Source: Bdellovibrionales bacterium
GTDB taxonomy: Bacteria > Bdellovibrionota > Bdellovibrionia > Bdellovibrionales > Bdellovibrionaceae
NCBI GenBank assembly: GCA_027320785.1
Contig: DAHVKR010000038.1
Span: forward strand, 1-8,369
Direction: 5' to 3'
DNA: 8,369 nt
The translations under genes and the position numbers were made by a program. Shown in pieces: positions 1 through 6,916 of the stretch. Within the stretch, counting starts at the first letter, position 1; every line of letters begins with the position of its first letter. The notes under the pieces were generated by a model that was not told the origin of the DNA, ran no database searches, and worked only from the letters and a program-made list of their open reading frames with translations.

Positions 1-1338
1 CTGACTGTTACGAAATACAGAACCGTCACAAAATGCTGCGTAACTAAATATAGAGATGAATTCGATCATACTTGGAGTCAGGATGTGCAGGTGATATTGC
101 CTGCCGAAGCAACACTGACAGGAACCGAAACCGAAAGCTTCCGTCTTAACTTAGTTGGCAGCGAAAGTGCTCCTGACGTTAACCTCACTGTCATAGATTC
201 CATTTATGGCTACAAATTGAAACATAAAGATATTCGATCTGGCGCTGGCTCCATCGAGTTGGCAATGGCTCCAAAATACAATGAAAAAACCTTAGGTGGA
301 AATCTCGTCAACAAAGTAGAATTGACAGCAAACAGAGATGGCAACTGGAGTGATCTTTCTATCTCGGACAAAGGAATAGTACCGCGCGTATCGACAGTGT
401 ACCGATTCCAAATTATTGAAATGTCCTCTAAAAAGGTCGTTTCACAGGGTGAGATCTCATCAGCAAATGCCACTCATGGAATTGTTTCAACCAAGCTGAG
501 CGAAACTCTGCCTTCTGATTATGACTATGCTATTCAAATCAGTGCGACTCGAAGTGGAGTTGTTTTAGAAAAAGCATTTAGCTTTACTATCACAAAACAA
601 ATTGAATTCACTCGATGGAATGCAGATGATTTTGGAGCTGAAACGATCAGCGGCTTAGCTCTTTCAAAACAAGGCGAAGAAACCGCATTAAGCTTTGTTG
701 ACAAAGGTGCCCATCCCAAACTGACAACAACATACAAGATTACCATCTCAGGTGATGAGGGAAAGGTTTTGTGGTCGCAGTCTACAACGGCAAGTCAAGT
801 TCTAGACTCAAAGCAGATTGCTCATCTTGCTCTTGATTCTCAAGTCATGAGTCGATCTGAAGATTTAAAAATCTTGCTATCCGTCCAAAGAGTAGGCCGA
901 CAATTGAATAAAGTTGTACAGTTTGAAAAATCTCTCGATCGACCCTTTATGCGATTGGAAGATATTGTGGACTCTAAAAAAGTCTCCAGTATTGGCATCA
1001 GTGGAAATAAGAGCGGTGCTGTTCTCTTTTTCAGGGATCAGATATTGGACTCTTCTCGAGTCAAAACTCACTACAGACTTGTGATGACTCGAAAAGGTGG
1101 GCTCTTAGGACGACAAAAAATTGTGATGTCGGATGTCAGCTTTATGCAAGGACCTCTGATGCAATCGACCATGTTTTCACAGGCCCTCATTCGACTGGGT
1201 ATTTCAAGCGCTGATTTAAATAACTATGTCACTTCAGGCGCGGGACTCCACTTAGATTTAGTCGTCACACGCAAAGATATTATCCAACAAAAAGTCCTTG
1301 CGACTTTTACGAAGAGCCTTGATTTAAAAGTTCAATAG
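1..1338 (+). CDS. Beta-rich repeat protein of unknown function, C-terminal part (5' end outside window)
   Basis: I do not recognise a named family. The reading frame has no stop from base 1 to the TAG at 1336-1338, so the gene begins left of the window. The GTG at 85 is only an internal valine, because the 28 codons before it are open and protein-like. The visible 445 residues start with a basic segment containing VTKYR twice around a Cys-Cys pair (bases 7-54). A short beta-rich stretch follows, then three diverged repeats of about 100 residues (307-606, 640-939, 976-1323). Each repeat alternates short hydrophobic strands with polar turns and ends in a strand such as FEKSLD or FTKSLD, as in Ig-like beta-sandwich domains. 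Hydrophobic residues alternate and no membrane helix is visible, so I infer an extracytoplasmic location, but the N-terminus that would show a signal peptide is missing. A terminator follows directly, making this the last gene of its transcript. Confidence 0.8.
   Translation: MTVTKYRTVTKCCVTKYRDEFDHTWSQDVQVILPAEATLTGTETESFRLNLVGSESAPDVNLTVIDSIYGYKLKHKDIRSGAGSIELAMAPKYNEKTLGGNLVNKVELTANRDGNWSDLSISDKGIVPRVSTVYRFQIIEMSSKKVVSQGEISSANATHGIVSTKLSETLPSDYDYAIQISATRSGVVLEKAFSFTITKQIEFTRWNADDFGAETISGLALSKQGEETALSFVDKGAHPKLTTTYKITISGDEGKVLWSQSTTASQVLDSKQIAHLALDSQVMSRSEDLKILLSVQRVGRQLNKVVQFEKSLDRPFMRLEDIVDSKKVSSIGISGNKSGAVLFFRDQILDSSRVKTHYRLVMTRKGGLLGRQKIVMSDVSFMQGPLMQSTMFSQALIRLGISSADLNNYVTSGAGLHLDLVVTRKDIIQQKVLATFTKSLDLKVQ
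7..54 (+). repeat. Duplicated VTKYR segment flanking a Cys-Cys pair
   Basis: Bases 7-21 and 40-54 both encode V-T-K-Y-R, and their DNA is similar but not identical, starting 33 bases apart. Between them lie T-V-T-K-C-C, giving a strongly basic, cysteine-bearing stretch followed by D-E-F-D-H. I recall similar K/R-Y-R-x-V-T-K-C-C-V-T segments in Bdellovibrio hypothetical proteins, but cannot verify this here. More copies may lie left of the window. Confidence 0.5.
307..1323 (+). repeat. Three diverged tandem ~100-residue protein repeats
   Basis: Within the left-edge gene, three segments align by eye. Unit 1 is about 307-606, unit 2 about 640-939 and unit 3 about 976-1323. Shared landmarks are an opening strand followed by a short polar turn, then a D-K-G or D-Q-I element (SISDKG, SFVDKG, FFRDQI), then a T-x-Y strand (STVYRF, TTTYKI, KTHYRL). 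A long variable middle follows, and each unit closes with a V-x-R or similar strand running into F-x-K/E-x-L (SFTITKQIE, QFEKSLD, TFTKSLD). Identity is low and the DNA has diverged, so this is an old protein-level duplication rather than a recent DNA repeat. A beta-sandwich fold is inferred, not shown. Confidence 0.55.
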
Positions 1339-1352
1339 TATTTCCCACTTTC

Positions 1353-1399
1353 AAGCCCCGGGACAGCCCTCACTCACCTGTCCTCGGGGCTTTATTTTT
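1353..1399 (+). terminator. Rho-independent terminator after the repeat-protein gene
   Basis: The left arm AAGCCCCGGGACAG (1353-1366) pairs with the right arm CTGTCCTCGGGGCTT (1378-1392). There are 14 base pairs with a single bulged T at 1384, an 11-base loop, and then the T-rich run TTTATTTTT (1391-1399, sharing its first two T with the stem). It starts 14 bases after the TAG at 1338. This is the clearest terminator in the window and separates the repeat-protein gene from the lipoprotein unit. Confidence 0.92.
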
Positions 1400-1502
1400 A
1401 CCTAATAACTCTGTCTTATTTTGAAACAAACATGCGTGAATCGTTCTGAGATTCCGCTTTGAAAAAATCAAAAAACCCCCCAAACAGACCGATAATAAGA
1501 GT
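1400..1502 (+). promoter_or_regulatory. Short upstream region of the lipoprotein unit, probable promoter
   Basis: A promoter for the 1503-4490 unit must lie here if the terminator works, since no other gap precedes it. No convincing -35/-10 pair is visible. TTGAAA occurs at 1421-1426 and 1459-1464, but neither has a good -10 at 16-18 bases. GATAAT at 1491-1496 fits a -10 box, but a start about seven bases on would fall at the GTG itself, giving a leaderless message. The region also holds an A6C6 tract (1470-1481). The location is inferred from gene layout; the exact boxes are not established. Confidence 0.3.
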
Positions 1503-3293
1503 GTGGGAAAACTCTTGCTCCGCCCTTTGGGCTTTTTAATTATTGCACTCTTTTTAGGAGCTTGTGGAACAACTGTCGAAAGCGGAACTTCGCTGAAAGC
1601 GGCCGCCGAGTCTTCCTATTGCTCGACAACAAAAAGTACAACAAATCCCATTACCATTACAGCCAATGCCAGCTACTACTATCGTCAACTCAGCACAAGC
1701 TCAGGACTCGTCGGCAATCCTGTTTCCAGAGGCATTGCCTATGCGGAAGTTGTTGTGAAAGATTCTAGTGGTAACACTATTCAATGCGCTCAGACTGATC
1801 TTTCAGGCAATATCAGTTTTCAAATTGATAAAACGGCTGGCACATATCAAATTCAAGTTAACTCCCGCGCTTATAATTCTTATTTGAAAGCCAGCGTTCT
1901 AACAGACCCCACCAGCAATGCCTTCTACACTATTTCAAAAAGTTTTACTTTAACGGGATCTGAATCTAGCTCTGTGAATGCCGGCTCCCTCTACGCCTAT
2001 GCTCGCATAGCCGAGTCACCAAACATGGAGGGCGGCGCTTTTAATATTCTTTATGATATCTACTTAGCCAATCAATATATTCGAACTCAAACCTCCACTC
2101 CTAGTTTTGTTGCCGACAAGGTGAGTGTTTATTGGAAGCAAGGGTTCAATCCTGGTTCTTACGTTGGAGTTTCAAGTGGTCTTTCATTTTATATGCAAGG
2201 ACAACGAGAGCTTTATATTTTAGGTGGCGTGAATGGTAATACAAAAACGGCTGATACGGATCACTTCGATAACTCTGTTATTATTCACGAATACGGTCAC
2301 TTCCTAGAAGATGTTTATGGAAAGTCCTCTTCCCCAGGAGGATCTCATGATGGAAACTTCATTATTGATCCACGTCTCGCGTGGAGTGAGGGCTGGGCTA
2401 ACTTTATTCAAGGCGCCGTCATATCAGATTCGGATGCCACTCGAGGAAAATACTACACTGATACCTACGGATATTCGGGCGATACAACAGAGTCTGGTGA
2501 AAGCGGAGGGATTGCCATTCAGTTTGATCTAACTGAGCCTGGCGCCACAGCTTCACTTGACAAGGTTGGCACGGCTGGAGAAGGCACGTTCCGCGAAGTC
2601 TCCGTATCTAGAACTCTTTATAAAACCATCACAACAGCCAGTATTCCATTTGCCAATATTTGGACTGCTTTTTCAAGCACAACAGCCGGCATGAGAGCCC
2701 CGGCCAATGTTTACTCAAACCCTGGCATCTTTAATATGTTTTTAAATAGTGGTTTGACTTCAGGCCAACAAAGTTCTTTTAGCTCAGTTTTAAATGATGA
2801 AAAGCAAAACAAAACCACTGTCGACTATGCAGACCCTGTTACATCAAGTAGTACCTGTGGAAAATACCCACGGCAATTGACTCCTGTTTCTGATGCTTAC
2901 TATGGTAGCGAGCCCCGCTCCAATCAGCTTCGCTCAAATGATTTCTATCTTTTCTACTACGATGGTTCAGGTGGAACTCTCGCGTTGAATTATTCTCAAG
3001 TGACTGGAAATACGATCGACTTGGATCTTTACCTTTACAACTCAACTTATACCTACCAAGAGGAGTATTACGACTCTATTGGGCAAAGCAATAATACTGT
3101 TGTTCGAAGATCCGCTCGTTTGAATCCCACATTTGAAACAGGCTCTGAGTCTTTCGATTTATCAGGCCTTGGCGCTGGTTATTATTTAATTAACGTGAAG
3201 GCTCACACCTTCAATAAAACATCAGCAAGTCTCAATGGTACAGCCCAATACTCACTTACACTCAAAGGATCCTACTTATGTCCAACCAACTAA
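1503..3293 (+). CDS. Putative zinc metalloprotease lipoprotein (HEYGH...SEGW)
   Basis: The 596-residue protein starts with a lipoprotein signal: K3 and R7, a hydrophobic core, then LGAC with Cys21 as the expected lipidation site. Residues about 77-125 resemble a carboxypeptidase-regulatory-like beta domain. The catalytic signature is H262-E-Y-G-H266 with a likely third zinc ligand E296 in WSEGWANF. This arrangement recalls gluzincins such as fungalysin (M36), where EGW follows HExxH at similar distance; here the first His to Glu spacing is 34. Residues about 455-592 look like a pre-peptidase C-terminal (PPC) beta domain, with DLDLYLYN and GAGYYLINVKA. Four cysteines besides Cys21 (40, 95, 452, 593) could form disulfides. 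A lipid-anchored envelope or surface protease is inferred; the substrate is unknown. The GTG start has poor Shine-Dalgarno support; TTG at 1515 is an alternative that keeps the lipobox. Its 3' end overlaps the next gene. Confidence 0.82.
   Translation: MGKLLLRPLGFLIIALFLGACGTTVESGTSLKAAAESSYCSTTKSTTNPITITANASYYYRQLSTSSGLVGNPVSRGIAYAEVVVKDSSGNTIQCAQTDLSGNISFQIDKTAGTYQIQVNSRAYNSYLKASVLTDPTSNAFYTISKSFTLTGSESSSVNAGSLYAYARIAESPNMEGGAFNILYDIYLANQYIRTQTSTPSFVADKVSVYWKQGFNPGSYVGVSSGLSFYMQGQRELYILGGVNGNTKTADTDHFDNSVIIHEYGHFLEDVYGKSSSPGGSHDGNFIIDPRLAWSEGWANFIQGAVISDSDATRGKYYTDTYGYSGDTTESGESGGIAIQFDLTEPGATASLDKVGTAGEGTFREVSVSRTLYKTITTASIPFANIWTAFSSTTAGMRAPANVYSNPGIFNMFLNSGLTSGQQSSFSSVLNDEKQNKTTVDYADPVTSSSTCGKYPRQLTPVSDAYYGSEPRSNQLRSNDFYLFYYDGSGGTLALNYSQVTGNTIDLDLYLYNSTYTYQEEYYDSIGQSNNTVVRRSARLNPTFETGSESFDLSGLGAGYYLINVKAHTFNKTSASLNGTAQYSLTLKGSYLCPTN
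3265..3269 (+). promoter_or_regulatory. Ribosome binding site AAGGA for the gene at 3278
   Basis: AAGGA lies eight bases before the ATG at 3278, inside the coding end of the lipoprotein gene. It supports that ATG as the start even though this makes a 16-base overlap. Confidence 0.75.
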
Positions 3294-3868
3294 AGTATGC
3301 TCTCTCATTTAGTTTTTTGTTTGTTTTAGGCTTTGGTAGCTCGTGGATGATCTACAGCTATGAAAGTGAGTTAGATCACGAAACGGGCATCATTGAAAAT
3401 GCGCGCATGAACTCAACAGCTCTTTACGAAAAACATCTGATGCCTATTACTCTAACTTTAAAGGGTCCTGATCAATATCCTGCAAACTACGATGATCGGG
3501 TAGACCTTTTAGCTACTATTCAAACCCCCTATTCAAGCTTTTGTGAAATTCAATATAATTGGTCACTTCCCGATGGGGTTAACCTCATCAGCGGCGATCT
3601 CCAAGGAGCCATTCAAAACCCTCAAGCAGGTCAGATCTATTCGCTTCCCATTACCGTTCAAGGCTTTAGTAGCCTCGAGCGAATGGAAATTTCGATTGTG
3701 GCTAAAACAACAGGTCCCAATGGAAATACATTAGGAAACTCAAGCGTTATAACCTCCAGACCGGAAGATTCCATGGAAACCATTGCACCGGAAATCATGG
3801 CGAAGGCACAAGACTTTAAAGCTCGACAAGATCGAGAGCGTATGCCAGCCTCGTCACATGAGCGGTAA
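3278..3868 (+). CDS. Membrane-anchored protein of unknown function, one N-terminal helix
   Basis: I do not recognise a family for this 196-residue protein. Residues about 5-27 form one hydrophobic helix (LSFSFLFVLGFGSSWMIY) after a short basic N-terminus and without a lipobox, so it is either an anchor or an uncleaved signal. The rest should be outside the cytoplasm. Residues 55-145 alternate hydrophobic and polar residues as in an Ig-like or cohesin-like beta domain, with one cysteine (Cys89). The tail (165-196) is charged and probably helical or disordered. The ATG at 3278 has a good ribosome binding site and overlaps the lipoprotein stop by 16 bases; its own stop overlaps the ExoD-like gene by 11. 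The tight coupling suggests that it works with the lipoprotein, but no function can be assigned. Confidence 0.85.
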   Translation: MSNQLKYALSFSFLFVLGFGSSWMIYSYESELDHETGIIENARMNSTALYEKHLMPITLTLKGPDQYPANYDDRVDLLATIQTPYSSFCEIQYNWSLPDGVNLISGDLQGAIQNPQAGQIYSLPITVQGFSSLERMEISIVAKTTGPNGNTLGNSSVITSRPEDSMETIAPEIMAKAQDFKARQDRERMPASSHER

Positions 3869-4490
3869 GCAAAATACCCAGTCTGATTTCACCCTTCAAC
3901 AGGCAGCCATTACTCTCAAGCACAAATCAGATCCTGATGGTCTCTTTGTTGAGGATGTTCTAGCAACTCTTGGATATCGAAGCCACTCTGTTATCATTCT
4001 TTTCCTATCACTTCCTTTTATTCAGCCCATTCCCCTTATTGGCCTTTCAACTCCCATCGGCATTCTACTTATGATTTTTGGTTTTTTTGTTTTTATAAAT
4101 GCCCCAGTTCGATTGCCTGCCAAAATTATGCGAAAACATCTACAGCCCGCTATCGTTATTCATAGCTGTAACTTCCTCATTCGTCTGCTCAACTTTCTTA
4201 AGTCCTTTATAAAGCCTCGCCTTCGTATTTGGACCCGAAGGGCCCTGACACGTAGACTGAATGGATTTCTTATTATGCTTTTTGCTTTTCTTCTAGCTCT
4301 TCCACTACCTGTGCCTTTTTCCAATACGATTCCAGCTTGGTTCATTGTCCTCAATACTTTAGCTGACATTGAAGAGGATGGACTCCTCATGTGGGTGAGC
4401 TACTTCATCGGCTTACTCTGTTTGATTTTTTTCGTCGCAATCGCCTTAGGTCTACAGAAAGTTTGGCATTTGGGCGCGACTTCTTTCTAA
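3858..4490 (+). CDS. exoD: ExoD-family membrane protein
   Basis: This 210-residue protein matches the ExoD family, named for an exopolysaccharide-linked protein of Sinorhizobium whose biochemical role is not settled. Family marks are the early G-L-F-V-E-D segment, a proline-rich first hairpin (LPFIQPIPLIGLSTPIG, about 52-68), the R-x-L-P turn, the basic K-P-R-L-R stretch (119-123), and the LALPLPVPFSNTIPA segment (146-160) followed by E-E-D-G-L-L. Membrane segments are likely at about 43-61, 63-82, 136-152, 154-170 and 175-199. Length fits the family. ATG 3858 is chosen because the family homology begins just after it. A TTG at 3783 would add 25 residues that merely translate the preceding gene out of frame. 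No Shine-Dalgarno is visible, so coupling to the overlapping upstream gene is likely. Confidence 0.85.
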   Translation: MSGKQNTQSDFTLQQAAITLKHKSDPDGLFVEDVLATLGYRSHSVIILFLSLPFIQPIPLIGLSTPIGILLMIFGFFVFINAPVRLPAKIMRKHLQPAIVIHSCNFLIRLLNFLKSFIKPRLRIWTRRALTRRLNGFLIMLFAFLLALPLPVPFSNTIPAWFIVLNTLADIEEDGLLMWVSYFIGLLCLIFFVAIALGLQKVWHLGATSF

Positions 4491-4491
4491 A

Positions 4492-5235
4492 TTAAATTTC
4501 AAACTCAGTAAAAAGAGCGAGATGATCCGATAGTCGGCTCCATAGAGTTCCTTGCAAACACTCAGCTGTTACAGGCTTTAAATTCCGCGAGTACACACGA
4601 TCTAAAGGCAATACAGGGAAAAAGCTGGGGAAAGAGCGTGCGTGGTATCCATGTATTGACCAAAAAGCCTCTTCAAGTCCGGCATCCATCTTGAGACTTT
4701 CTCCAACTTTTTCTGTCCAATCATTAAAATCTCCGCCTAAAATAATGATGTCATGAGGCTCTGTGTGGGCATTGATGTACTGGCAAACTTTTTTTATCTG
4801 CTGCTGACGTCCATTTTCTAAAAGATTCAAATGCAAACTCATGACATGAATTTTTTGATGGTAAGGCGTTTCGATCTCTGCATGAAGAAGGCCTCGGCTT
4901 TCCCATCTATTCGTCGAAAGATCTAAGTTATACCATTTTTTGATAGGATACTGACTAAGGATGGCGTTTCCATGGTGTCCTTTATCATAAACTGCATTTT
5001 TACCATATGTATAATGTGACCAGGCGCCATCAGCCAAAAATTCGAATTGTGATTCAGAAGGTTTATGTAAAGGCTGATTAAGATGCTTCTCGTGCTCTCC
5101 AATCACTTCCTGCAAAAGAACAAGATCCGCCTGGTACTGCTGGATGCTTTTCTTAATTGAATCCAAGACATAATTACGATTTCCAATCGAAAATCCTTTA
5201 TGAATATTATAAGAGAGAACCCTCAAGCTTTTCAT
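4492..5235 (-). CDS. Endonuclease/exonuclease/phosphatase-family hydrolase, YbhP-like
   Basis: This 247-residue protein has the full catalytic set of the EEP metal-dependent phosphoesterase fold: LSYNIHKG (Asn10), LQEV (Glu43), GNAILS (89-94), SLHL (His135), GGDFND (Asp169, Asn171), LDRVY (Asp212) and SDH (Asp237-His238). Members of the fold cut DNA, phosphoinositides, sphingomyelin or other phosphodiesters, so the substrate cannot be named. No signal peptide or membrane segment is present, suggesting a cytoplasmic enzyme. It starts one base after the stop of the ClsB-like gene, and E. coli has a similar neighbour pair (ybhP with clsB). Membrane-lipid phosphodiester chemistry is therefore a reasonable guess from context. 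Its TAA lies one base from the stop of the convergent ExoD gene. Confidence 0.9.
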   Translation of the reverse strand: MKSLRVLSYNIHKGFSIGNRNYVLDSIKKSIQQYQADLVLLQEVIGEHEKHLNQPLHKPSESQFEFLADGAWSHYTYGKNAVYDKGHHGNAILSQYPIKKWYNLDLSTNRWESRGLLHAEIETPYHQKIHVMSLHLNLLENGRQQQIKKVCQYINAHTEPHDIIILGGDFNDWTEKVGESLKMDAGLEEAFWSIHGYHARSFPSFFPVLPLDRVYSRNLKPVTAECLQGTLWSRLSDHLALFTEFEI

Positions 5236-5236
5236 C

Positions 5237-6328
5237 CTACATCCAATTCTTAAAGAGAAGTAGGAACTGCGTCAACAATCGCCGGACCCAAGATATCTTA
5301 TAAAATGAGTTCTCTGTCACAAGTTCAGAGTTTTTAACATCACGATCTATCTCTTCCAAAAAAAGATCCATATTCTCTTGGTGCGTAATTCTAATATCCA
5401 CCTCGAGATCATGGAAGAGCGAGCGGTAATTTAAATTTGAAGAGCCGATTGTCATCCAATCATCAATGACATAGTTTTTGGCATGAAAAACAGACGGCAA
5501 ATACTCATAAACCTTCACACCCGATCGCATAAGAACCAAATAATAGGTTGAACTAATCCACGGCATAAAAAAAATATCAGACTTTTGAGGCACGACGATA
5601 TGAACCTCAACCCCTCTTCTGGCACTATTGCAAAGCTCTAAAACGAGCCTAAAGTGAGGTGCAAAGTAAGCGTTCCCAAAGTAGATGTATTTTTTTGCTT
5701 CGCGAATTCGGAATAAAAGTTCTCGATAATAAAAACGCCTTTTAATATTACCGTCATTTAAGCGGATCAGAGGACTATTCCCTGAAAAATCGATGGAAAA
5801 GGGAATTTTCTTCCAAACTTTGTCCTTCAGCCAAACTTTTTCAAATGCTGTCGAAAGAATCTGAACTTGCTCTCCGACCACACGAATTCCCGAATCACGC
5901 CATGTTGGCGAAAAATAAGAAGAATGAAAACGTGTAATATTGTAACTTCCAGCGTAGGCAATATGGCCATCAAATATCCAGACTTTGCGGTGATTTCGAC
6001 GATTTAAATTTTTAAGAATAGGAATCAGGCCAGCCCCAAAAATAGGATGATAAACACGAAACTCAACTCCATCTTTCTCAAAGTAACTTCGAAGCTCAGA
6101 GATCGAATAGGCCGATCCGATTCCATCTACCATGACTCGCACCCGAACGCCGCGCCGAGACGCCGCGACCAATGCAGAGGCTATTTTGTGGCCTATCTCA
6201 TCAAAATCAAAAATATAGCTTTCAACATTTATATGGCTTTGGGCCGCATGAATATCTCGGATAACCGATTCATAATATTCATCTCCCCAAAAAAAGACTT
6301 TCTCTTGCTGCCAACGACGAGCCTTCAT
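5237..6328 (-). CDS. cls: Cardiolipin synthase/phospholipase D-family protein, ClsB-like
   Basis: The 363-residue protein carries two HKD (HxKx4D) motifs, H113/K115/D120 followed by GSYN, and H282/K284/D289 followed by GSSNLNYRS. Such paired motifs form one active site that transfers phosphatidyl groups through a phospho-histidine; in Cls enzymes this makes cardiolipin. The N-terminus lacks the membrane helices of ClsA and resembles E. coli ClsB from its first residues (short lead, then a glycine and EYYESVIRDIHAAQ), which supports the ATG at 6328; a stop in frame 18 bases upstream excludes a longer protein. The C-terminal residues 345-363 form a basic-hydrophobic segment that could bind the membrane. 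No clear ribosome binding site is seen. It lies 18 bases after the Nfu-type gene and one base before the EEP gene. Another PLD-type transferase activity is possible. Confidence 0.87.
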   Translation of the reverse strand: MKARRWQQEKVFFWGDEYYESVIRDIHAAQSHINVESYIFDFDEIGHKIASALVAASRRGVRVRVMVDGIGSAYSISELRSYFEKDGVEFRVYHPIFGAGLIPILKNLNRRNHRKVWIFDGHIAYAGSYNITRFHSSYFSPTWRDSGIRVVGEQVQILSTAFEKVWLKDKVWKKIPFSIDFSGNSPLIRLNDGNIKRRFYYRELLFRIREAKKYIYFGNAYFAPHFRLVLELCNSARRGVEVHIVVPQKSDIFFMPWISSTYYLVLMRSGVKVYEYLPSVFHAKNYVIDDWMTIGSSNLNYRSLFHDLEVDIRITHQENMDLFLEEIDRDVKNSELVTENSFYKISWVRRLLTQFLLLFKNWM

Positions 6329-6346
6329 ATGAGCAGTATGACACTA

Positions 6347-6916
6347 TTACCCGATAGGTAAAACCTCAATCTGAGGGCTAAACTCATCTCGTAAAATACT
6401 TTCAATTGCCATAAGGGTTCCTGTCGTGGCACTTTGACAGGTTCCGCAGGCTCCCTCGTAATACACATAGAGCTTATTATCTTCGAGCTTTAAAACTGTA
6501 ATATCCCCACCATCGCCCTGAAGACCTGGACGAACCGTTCTATCCAGAATTTCTTCTATTTGCTGAAGTTCGGGAGAAAGACTTTCTCGTGCTTTTTTCT
6601 TTTCATCTTTTTGAGTTTGATTAGGGTTATGAGCTGGCATGCGCGTTTGTATAACTGAAATGACATTCGCATGAAGATTCTCTGCATCCACATCAAAGTA
6701 ATAGGTTACCGTAATGACATTCTGAAAAAAATGAACCTGCCGGATGCCTGGAATTTCAAATAAAGATCTCGCCAATGTATTATGGGCAGCCTCGTCTGCA
6801 CTTGAATACGTCGCCTTCCCTTCGTTCAAAACAGGACGGTTCAGAATATACTTCCAAGCATTGGGATTCGGAGTAGCCTGCACATTTACGAGAACTTCTG
6901 ATGAGTCGACATTCAT
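6347..6916 (-). CDS. nfu: Nfu-type Fe-S cluster scaffold/carrier protein
   Basis: This 189-residue protein has two domains. Residues about 8-93 are an Nfu N-terminal domain (ATPNPNAWKYIL, then SLFEIPGIRQVHFFQNVITVT). A charged linker lies at 96-113. Residues about 114-189 are the NifU C-terminal-like domain with GLQGDGGDITV and the cluster-binding C157-G-T-C160. In this family two subunits hold a [4Fe-4S] cluster between their CxxC motifs and hand it to target proteins. It is not the IscU-type scaffold. The ATG shares the four bases ATGA with the sufS stop and has a strong ribosome binding site within sufS, so co-translation with sufS is likely. Confidence 0.93.
   Translation of the reverse strand: MNVDSSEVLVNVQATPNPNAWKYILNRPVLNEGKATYSSADEAAHNTLARSLFEIPGIRQVHFFQNVITVTYYFDVDAENLHANVISVIQTRMPAHNPNQTQKDEKKKARESLSPELQQIEEILDRTVRPGLQGDGGDITVLKLEDNKLYVYYEGACGTCQSATTGTLMAIESILRDEFSPQIEVLPIG

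Noticed and set aside
85..87. GTG as the start of the first gene
   Set aside because: The frame is open to base 1 and the preceding residues look like real protein with a repeated VTKYR motif, so the gene extends left of the window.
3783..3857. TTG-initiated 25-residue N-terminal extension of the ExoD-like protein
   Set aside because: The added residues are just an alternative-frame reading of the preceding gene, and ExoD homology begins after the ATG at 3858.
4527..4537. Small perfect hairpin CCGA-TAG-TCGG near the convergent junction
   Set aside because: It has only four base pairs, lies within the conserved SDH-encoding end of the EEP gene, and has no following T run.
6145..6175. GC-rich patch within the cls gene
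   Set aside because: It encodes the Arg/Ala-rich AASRRGVRVRV segment common to PLD-type synthases, so amino-acid content explains it.
6047..6361. Plus-strand open frame of 104 codons opposite the cls gene
   Set aside because: It lies antisense to a well-supported HKD enzyme gene and shows no family features of its own.
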